Shown one piece after another: positions 1 through 5,128 of a DNA stretch of 5,128 nucleotides (position 1 is the first letter of the stretch; each line of letters opens with the position of its first letter). A program made the translations under genes and the position numbers. This DNA comes from Chloroflexota bacterium (GTDB lineage Bacteria > Chloroflexota > Limnocylindria > Limnocylindrales > CSP1-4): the NCBI GenBank assembly GCA_021814735.1, contig JAKAHX010000161.1, positions 1-5,128 of the forward strand. The letters are read 5' to 3'. Under the pieces are notes generated by a model that worked only from the letters and a program-made list of their open reading frames with translations, did not search any database and was not told the origin of the DNA.

Positions 1-2
1 CG

Positions 3-1847
<1,845 letters not shown>

Positions 1848-1858
1848 GCTCCGGCGAA

Positions 1859-1877
1859 CCGCGGCGTCGACCCGCGG
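1859..1877 (+). other. Small GC hairpin after lacZ
   Basis: CCGCGG at 1859-1864 pairs with CCGCGG at 1872-1877 around a 7-base loop, 11 bases after the beta-galactosidase stop codon. No T-run follows; a G-rich track does. It could be a weak processing or attenuation hairpin between lacZ and the small downstream gene, but a 6-bp GC stem is expected fairly often by chance in DNA this GC-rich. I see no promoter elements in the same gap. Confidence 0.3.
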
Positions 1878-1897
1878 GCGGGGGGTGGGGCGATGGG
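1876..1897 (+). promoter_or_regulatory. G-quadruplex-type G track over the start of the small gene
   Basis: Four G runs lie at 1876-1878 (3), 1880-1885 (6), 1887-1890 (4) and 1895-1897 (3), separated by loops of 1, 1 and 4 bases. This satisfies the usual G3+N1-7 quadruplex pattern. The track covers the only candidate ribosome-binding stretch (GGGGGTGGGG, ending two bases before the ATG) and includes the start codon at 1893-1895. If it folded in mRNA it would hide the start; if it does not fold it is simply a G-rich, non-canonical Shine-Dalgarno region. The pattern is directly visible; any regulatory role is inference. Confidence 0.35.
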
Positions 1898-2081
1898 AGG
1901 TCTGCTCGACAGCGTCGGCTCGGGGCTCGGCGGGCTCTACGCGAGCACCGTCGGCCGCATCGTTGACGCGGTGACCGGGGCAGCAGGACAGGCCGGGACG
2001 CTGGTGCCGGGCGATCCACGGGTGGTCGCCGTCGGTGTCGTGGTGGCCGCGGCCATCCTGTACTGGCTCTGGCGCCGCTGA
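1893..2081 (+). CDS. Small single-pass membrane protein, unknown function
   Basis: I do not recognise this 62-residue protein. Residues 1-40 are Gly/Ala/Ser/Val-rich with few charges (Asp6, Arg22, Asp25), giving a mildly amphipathic pattern. Residues 44-60 form one hydrophobic segment ending in ILYWLW, followed by a terminal Arg-Arg. This looks like a C-terminal membrane anchor with the C-terminus on the cytoplasmic side by the positive-inside rule. There is no cleavable signal peptide. Support for coding: an ATG start, third positions almost all G or C as in the neighbours, a sensible protein composition, and a fit between two real genes (45 bases after lacZ, 19 before the oxidoreductase). 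Against: the upstream site is only G-rich (GGGGGTGGGG), not AGGAGG-like, and the protein is short. It may be cotranscribed with the oxidoreductase. No function is assigned. Confidence 0.6.
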   Translation: MGGLLDSVGSGLGGLYASTVGRIVDAVTGAAGQAGTLVPGDPRVVAVGVVVAAAILYWLWRR

Positions 2082-2085
2082 CCTC

Positions 2086-2092
2086 AAGGAGG
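2086..2092 (+). promoter_or_regulatory. Ribosome-binding site that sets the oxidoreductase start
   Basis: AAGGAGG ends 8 bases before the ATG at 2101. It fixes that ATG as the start rather than the in-frame GTG at 2035, which lies inside the small membrane-protein gene. It is the strongest Shine-Dalgarno match in the window. Confidence 0.88.
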
Positions 2093-2100
2093 CCCCCGGT

Positions 2101-3036
2101 ATGCGTCCGTTCTTCGGCTACCACGTCCCCAGCTTCACGTTCCCCGGCGTCCCGCCGGTGCACCTCTTCGACCGCCTGGTCGAGCTGGCGACGGCCGCCG
2201 AGGAGGCCGGCTTCGACCTCGTGACCGTGATGGACCACTTCTACCAGATCGGCAACGTGGGCTCCGAGGACGAGCCGATGCTCGAGGGGTACACGACGCT
2301 CGGCGCCCTGGCTGCCCGCACCCGGCGCGTCCGCCTCGGGACCATGGTGACCGGGGTTACCTACCGGAACCCCGCGATGCTCGCCAAGATGGTCACGACG
2401 CTCGACGTGATCTCGGGCGGGCGGGCGCTCCTCGGGATCGGCGCAGCCTGGAACGAATCCGAGCACGCCGGGTACGGCTTCGAGTTTCCGCCGATCCGGG
2501 AGCGGATGGACCGTCTCGAGGAGGCCCTCGAGATCTGCCACCTGATGTTCACCGAGGAGCGGCCGAGCTTCGTCGGACGCTACTACCGGATCGAGCAGGC
2601 GCTGAACAGCCCGCGCCCCGTCCAGCCGGGCGGCCCCCCGATCCTGGTCGGCGGCGGCGGCGAGCGCCGAACGCTTCGCATCGCGGCCCGGTACGCCGAC
2701 ATCACCAACTGGTTCGGATCCCTGGACGAGCTGCGCCACAAGGCCGAGGTGCTGGAGCGGCACTGCGAGGCGGTGGGGCGGGACCCGTCCACCATCGTCC
2801 GCACCGTGATGGCCCCGGTGCTGCTCATCGAGCACGAGTCCGCGGCTGGCAAGGTGCTCGAGGACCTGGCCCCCGACCGCCGCGCGGCGGTCGTGGTGGC
2901 CACCCCGGCGCAGGCAGCGGAGGTGCTGCGACCCTACCTGGACGCGGGCTTCCGCGGTTTCATCTTCCGCAACCCGGCGCTCGCCACGCCCGAGGCGATC
3001 GGCCTCGCGGGCGAGCTGATCCGGCTGCTGTCCTGA
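2101..3036 (+). CDS. LLM-class F420-dependent oxidoreductase (luciferase-like fold)
   Basis: This 311-residue protein is a bacterial luciferase-like TIM-barrel oxidoreductase. The family uses F420 or FMN to move hydride to or from small organic substrates in the cytoplasm; the substrate here is unknown. Features in order: a strand-helix start with LATAAEEAGFDLVTVMDHF (residues 29-47), EPMLEGYTTLGALAARTRRVRLGTMV (58-83), the signature TGVTYRNPAMLAK with TTLDVISGGRALLGIGAAWNE (84-119), GYGFEFPPIRERMDRLEEAL (124-143), and the cofactor-phosphate region GGPPILVGGGGERRTLRIAARYAD (177-200). The pattern MDHF...EPMLEGYT...VTGVTYRNP resembles, from memory, the mycobacterial Rv1855c-type F420 family. 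Length is normal. The start is the ATG behind AAGGAGG; the in-frame GTG at 2035 is rejected because it adds 22 residues overlapping the upstream gene. The gap to the downstream proline dehydrogenase is 51 bases. Family membership is secure; F420 rather than FMN is likely but inferred. Confidence 0.93.
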   Translation: MRPFFGYHVPSFTFPGVPPVHLFDRLVELATAAEEAGFDLVTVMDHFYQIGNVGSEDEPMLEGYTTLGALAARTRRVRLGTMVTGVTYRNPAMLAKMVTTLDVISGGRALLGIGAAWNESEHAGYGFEFPPIRERMDRLEEALEICHLMFTEERPSFVGRYYRIEQALNSPRPVQPGGPPILVGGGGERRTLRIAARYADITNWFGSLDELRHKAEVLERHCEAVGRDPSTIVRTVMAPVLLIEHESAAGKVLEDLAPDRRAAVVVATPAQAAEVLRPYLDAGFRGFIFRNPALATPEAIGLAGELIRLLS

Positions 3037-3087
3037 CGCCGCCACCGACGGCACCCGCCACCGGCATCTCATCGACGGGGAGGACCG

Positions 3088-4008
3088 ATGCGCACGCTGC
3101 TCCTCTGGATGGCCCGCAACACGTGGCTGCGTGACCGGATCCCGCGGCTGCGCTTCGCGCGTCGCGCCGTGCGACGCTTCATGCCCGGCGAGGACGCCGA
3201 GGCCGCCCTGCAGGCGGCGGCGCGATTCCGGGACGAGGGCCTGGGGACCCTCTTCACGCGGCTCGGCGAGAACCTGGAGGAGATCGCCCAGGCCGGGGCC
3301 GTCACCGACCACTACCTCTGGCTGCTCGATGTCCTGCACGAACGGGGCATCCCCGGCGAGATCTCCGTCAAGCTCACGCAGCTCGGGTTCGACCTCGACC
3401 CGGCGCAGACGCAGGTCAACATGGAGCGGCTCCTCGAGCGGGCCGCGCAGCACGGCGGCACCGTGTGGATCGACATGGAGGGCAGCGACTACACCGAGCG
3501 CACGGTGGCCCTCTACGAGCGGCTCCGGGGGGCGCATCCCAACGTGGGGATCTGCCTGCAGGCCTACCTGCGGCGCACGGCCGCCGACGTGCAGCGGCTG
3601 CTGCCGCTGGAGCCCGCCATCCGGCTGGTGAAAGGCGCCTACGATGAGCCCGCCGCGCTCGCCTACCGGGCCCGCCGCCAGGTGGACGCCAACTACGCGG
3701 CGGTCGGCGTGGCGCTGCTCGAGGCCGCCGCCCGCGGGCGTCGGGTCCGGATCGGGTTCGGGACGCACGACGTGCTGCTGATCGAGCAACTGGCGGCCCA
3801 TGCCGGGGCGCTCGGCCTGCCCCGCACGGCGTTCGAGGTGCAGATGCTGTACGGGATCCGGATGGACCAGCAGCGCCGCCTCGCCCGCGAGGGCTACACG
3901 GTCCGCGACCTGATCGCCTACGGGACCGCCTGGTACCCGTGGTACATGCGGCGGCTGGCCGAACGTCCCGCGAACGTCCTCTTCGCCCTCCGCCAGATCG
4001 TGGGGTAG
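3088..4008 (+). CDS. Proline dehydrogenase, monofunctional FAD enzyme
   Basis: This enzyme oxidises L-proline to delta1-pyrroline-5-carboxylate with FAD and passes electrons to the membrane quinone pool, the first step of proline catabolism. Its 306 residues match the short Thermus/Bacillus type, not the long PutA fusion; no P5C dehydrogenase gene is in the window. Barrel motifs in order: SVKLTQLGFDLD with substrate Lys95; WIDMEGSDYTERT with Asp129; VGICLQAYLRRT (153-164); RLVKGAYDEP with Tyr185; FGTHD (224-228); FEVQMLYGIR (249-258); QRRLAREGYTV; and WYPWYMRRLAE, giving Arg288, Arg289 and Glu292, equivalent to the proline-carboxylate-binding Arg pair and following Glu of E. coli PutA (555, 556, 559). 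Residue 275, expected to be Tyr (PutA Tyr540), is Leu. The basic N-terminus suits membrane association. GGGGAGG at 3077-3083 lies four bases before the ATG. Family assignment is very secure; substrate preference is open because of Leu275. Confidence 0.95.
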   Translation: MRTLLLWMARNTWLRDRIPRLRFARRAVRRFMPGEDAEAALQAAARFRDEGLGTLFTRLGENLEEIAQAGAVTDHYLWLLDVLHERGIPGEISVKLTQLGFDLDPAQTQVNMERLLERAAQHGGTVWIDMEGSDYTERTVALYERLRGAHPNVGICLQAYLRRTAADVQRLLPLEPAIRLVKGAYDEPAALAYRARRQVDANYAAVGVALLEAAARGRRVRIGFGTHDVLLIEQLAAHAGALGLPRTAFEVQMLYGIRMDQQRRLAREGYTVRDLIAYGTAWYPWYMRRLAERPANVLFALRQIVG

Positions 4009-4012
4009 CCGG

Positions 4013-4067
4013 ACCCGCCGGCAAGGGCCGGCCCACCCCTGCGGCACCCGCGGCAAGGGGCCGGCCC
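4013..4067. repeat. Two 22-bp direct repeats containing GGGCCGGCCC
   Basis: Positions 4013-4034 and 4046-4067 carry the same 22-base unit (ACCCG, then CGGCAA, then GGGCCGGCCC), differing only by one shifted C and one shifted G; the period is 33 bases. Each copy ends with the perfect 10-bp palindrome GGGCCGGCCC (4025-4034 and 4058-4067). The pair begins five bases after the proline dehydrogenase stop. The copies can pair with themselves or each other in RNA. Origin by local duplication is likely; function is unknown. Confidence 0.7.
4017..4032 (+). terminator. Hairpin just after proline dehydrogenase, possible terminator
   Basis: GCCGGC (4017-4022) pairs with GCCGGC (4027-4032) around an AAGG tetraloop, eight bases after the stop codon of the proline dehydrogenase. 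There is no T-run, so it is not a canonical intrinsic terminator. High-GC bacteria often end transcripts at compact hairpins without one, and this gap lies between convergent genes. The stem is directly visible; termination is inference. Confidence 0.4.
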
Positions 4068-4076
4068 GGTCCGCCG

Positions 4077-4093
4077 GCGCCCGTCGCGGGCGC
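4077..4093. terminator. Seven-bp hairpin in convergent gap, possible bidirectional terminator
   Basis: GCGCCCG (4077-4083) pairs perfectly with CGGGCGC (4087-4093) around a TCG loop. It is the most stable short hairpin in the gap and lies near the midpoint between the two convergent stop codons, so it could halt transcription from either side. No T-run is present on either strand. Confidence 0.4.
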
Positions 4094-4104
4094 GGCCACC
4101 GCGG

Positions 4105-4180
4105 CGGTCGCTCCTGCCGGCGCTACCCGATGCCCGGGCGCCGTCGCGGCCGCTCCTGCTGGCGCTACCCCGATGCCCGG
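4105..4180. repeat. 42-bp tandem duplication covering the 3' end of the minus-strand gene
   Basis: Copy A (core 4105-4137) and copy B (core 4147-4180) share about 33 bases with two substitutions and one extra C in copy B; similarity continues weakly past the core. Copy B contains the last codons and TAG stop (4165-4167) of the cyclodeaminase-family gene. Copy A contains a second TAG (4123-4125) exactly 42 bases further on, in the same frame. Copy A with its spacer also forms a hairpin, CGGCGC (4118-4123) with GCGCCG (4138-4143), which would lie in the 3' UTR of that gene. This looks like a replication-slippage duplication. Confidence 0.75.
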
Positions 4181-5128
4181 CCGCCGGCCGCGTCATCGCG
4201 CGGCGTCTCGGCCCCGGCCCGTTCGACCGCCAGCCGCGCCAACGCCCAGTCCTGCGCGGCGATGCCCACGGACTTGAAGACCGACTGGCCGGCCGGCCGG
4301 TCCGCCCCCGTCGCCAGCAGCGTTCCGAGCTCCACCAGCCGCTCCGGCCTGAGCATGCCGGCGTCGATCGCCCGAAGCAGATCCCCGGCCTCGGCCATCG
4401 CGGCCTCCAGCCGGTCGACGGCGATCACGGCGGCGCCCGCCAGCAGCTCGGGCGGCAGTTCGCACATCGCAGGCGTGTAGGCGCCCACGGCGTTCACGTG
4501 CACCTGCGGCGCAAGATCCCCGGTGGCGAAGACCGGGGCCAGGGCGGTGGTCGCGGTGCAGACTACGTCCGCCCCTGCAACCGCCTCGCGGACGCCGGTC
4601 GCGATGACCCGGACCGCCGCGAGCTCGCCCCGCAGTCTCGTCGCGAGCGCGGCCGCGTGCGCGACGTCGCGCGATGCCACGCGGACCTCGGCGATCGGTC
4701 GGACGGCGCACACGGCGCGCACCTGGTCCGCCGCCTGCCCGCCGGCCCCGATCACCGCGAGAACCCGCGCGTCCCGCGGCGCGAGCAGGTCCGTGGCGAC
4801 CCCCGACGCAGCACCCGTCCGCAGGGCCGTGAGGACGGTGCCGTCGATGGCCGCCACGGGCGCACCGGTGGGGCCGTCGAACCACAGGACCACCGCCTGG
4901 ACCACGGGGTACGGCCCGCCGGCGTTCTCCGGCCGCACGGTCACCGCCTTCAGCACCGTGCCCCCGCCAGCCCGATCGGCAGCGAGCATCGCGAGGGCAC
5001 TGCCGCCCCCCAGCGCGAGCCTGGTCGGCTGCTCGATCTCCCCCGCCGAGGCGGCCACGAACGCCTCGCGGACCGCCTGGATCGCGGCCGGCATCGGCAC
5101 GAGCCGGCGCAGCCGCCTGCCGGAGATC
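4165..5128 (-). CDS. Ornithine cyclodeaminase/mu-crystallin family oxidoreductase (5'-partial)
   Basis: This NAD(P)-binding enzyme belongs to the family that includes ornithine cyclodeaminase, archaeal alanine dehydrogenase, delta1-pyrroline-2-carboxylate reductase and ketimine reductase. The frame stays open to the right edge, and the codons before the GTG at 5100 read ISGRRLRRL, leading into VPMPAAIQAVREAF, the usual family N-terminus. The start is therefore outside, perhaps only a few residues away; 320 codons are visible. Numbering from the codon at 5100: PTRLAL (Arg27), LKAVTVRPEN (Lys51), DGTVLTALRTGAAS (Arg94), the Rossmann turn GAGGQA (118-123), ADVVCTATT (177-185), HVNAVGAYTPAMCEL (201-215), EAGDL, and VFKSVGIAAQDWA near the end. 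Arg27, Lys51 and Arg94 match the substrate-binding set. The Asp that true ornithine cyclodeaminases carry in their GGDCPG-type motif is Tyr208 here, so ornithine cyclodeaminase activity is doubtful; alanine dehydrogenase- or imine reductase-like activity is more likely. It converges on the proline dehydrogenase gene. Confidence 0.92.
   Translation of the reverse strand, partial: ISGRRLRRLVPMPAAIQAVREAFVAASAGEIEQPTRLALGGGSALAMLAADRAGGGTVLKAVTVRPENAGGPYPVVQAVVLWFDGPTGAPVAAIDGTVLTALRTGAASGVATDLLAPRDARVLAVIGAGGQAADQVRAVCAVRPIAEVRVASRDVAHAAALATRLRGELAAVRVIATGVREAVAGADVVCTATTALAPVFATGDLAPQVHVNAVGAYTPAMCELPPELLAGAAVIAVDRLEAAMAEAGDLLRAIDAGMLRPERLVELGTLLATGADRPAGQSVFKSVGIAAQDWALARLAVERAGAETPRDDAAGGRASG

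Noticed and set aside
2035..2100. Upstream GTG start giving a 333-residue oxidoreductase
   Set aside because: The extra 22 residues lie over the small gene and do not look like the family N-terminus. AAGGAGG correctly spaced before the ATG at 2101 supports the shorter protein.
3037..3087. Possible terminator or promoter between the oxidoreductase and proline dehydrogenase
   Set aside because: Only a weak 4-bp GCCG/CGGC pairing and a short CGCCACCG direct repeat are visible. No -10/-35-like sequence or strong hairpin is present.
3939..4277. A plus-strand open frame through the convergent gap with repeated PAGAT-type peptides
   Set aside because: The peptide repeat simply reflects the DNA repeats. 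The frame overlaps the ends of two real genes in other frames and has low-complexity Pro/Ala/Arg composition.
5098..5100. GTG at 5100 as the true start of the cyclodeaminase-family gene
   Set aside because: The frame stays open upstream and encodes ISGRRLRRL, which continues into the usual family N-terminus. There is no good ribosome-binding site before the GTG, so it is read as an internal Val.

Overview
The window is a very GC-rich bacterial segment in which nearly every third codon position is G or C. It holds five protein-coding genes, two of them cut by the window edges. No RNA gene, CRISPR array, insertion sequence or phage gene is visible. The gene set (an actinobacterial-style GH2 beta-galactosidase, a luciferase-like F420-type oxidoreductase, a short Thermus/Bacillus-type proline dehydrogenase and an ornithine cyclodeaminase-family enzyme) fits a high-GC Chloroflexota or Actinomycetota lineage. 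The sequence alone does not decide between them.

Layout, left to right. (1) Positions 3-1847, plus strand: the C-terminal part of a LacZ-type beta-galactosidase, with both catalytic glutamates visible. (2) 1848-1892: a short gap with a small GC hairpin and a G-rich track with G-quadruplex spacing that runs into the next start codon. (3) 1893-2081: a 62-residue unrecognised protein with one C-terminal membrane segment. (4) 2101-3036: a luciferase-like, probably F420-dependent oxidoreductase behind a clear AAGGAGG site. (5) 3088-4008: a 306-residue monofunctional proline dehydrogenase. (6) 4009-4164: a convergent intergenic region packed with direct repeats and hairpins, including a 42-bp tandem duplication of the 3' end of the following gene. 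(7) 4165-5128, minus strand: an ornithine cyclodeaminase/mu-crystallin-family oxidoreductase whose N-terminus runs off the right edge.

The four plus-strand genes are separated by 45, 19 and 51 bases and could be cotranscribed. No promoter is evident in any gap. The only clear metabolic link is between the two convergent genes. Enzymes of the ornithine cyclodeaminase family can make L-proline (from ornithine, or by reducing delta1-pyrroline-2-carboxylate), and proline dehydrogenase consumes it. Two residue-level observations sharpen this: the proline dehydrogenase has Leu where the family has a substrate-discriminating Tyr, and the cyclodeaminase-family protein lacks the Asp expected of a true ornithine cyclodeaminase. 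No clearly new multi-gene system is visible. The best leads are those two substitutions, the repeat-rich convergent junction and the orphan small membrane protein.
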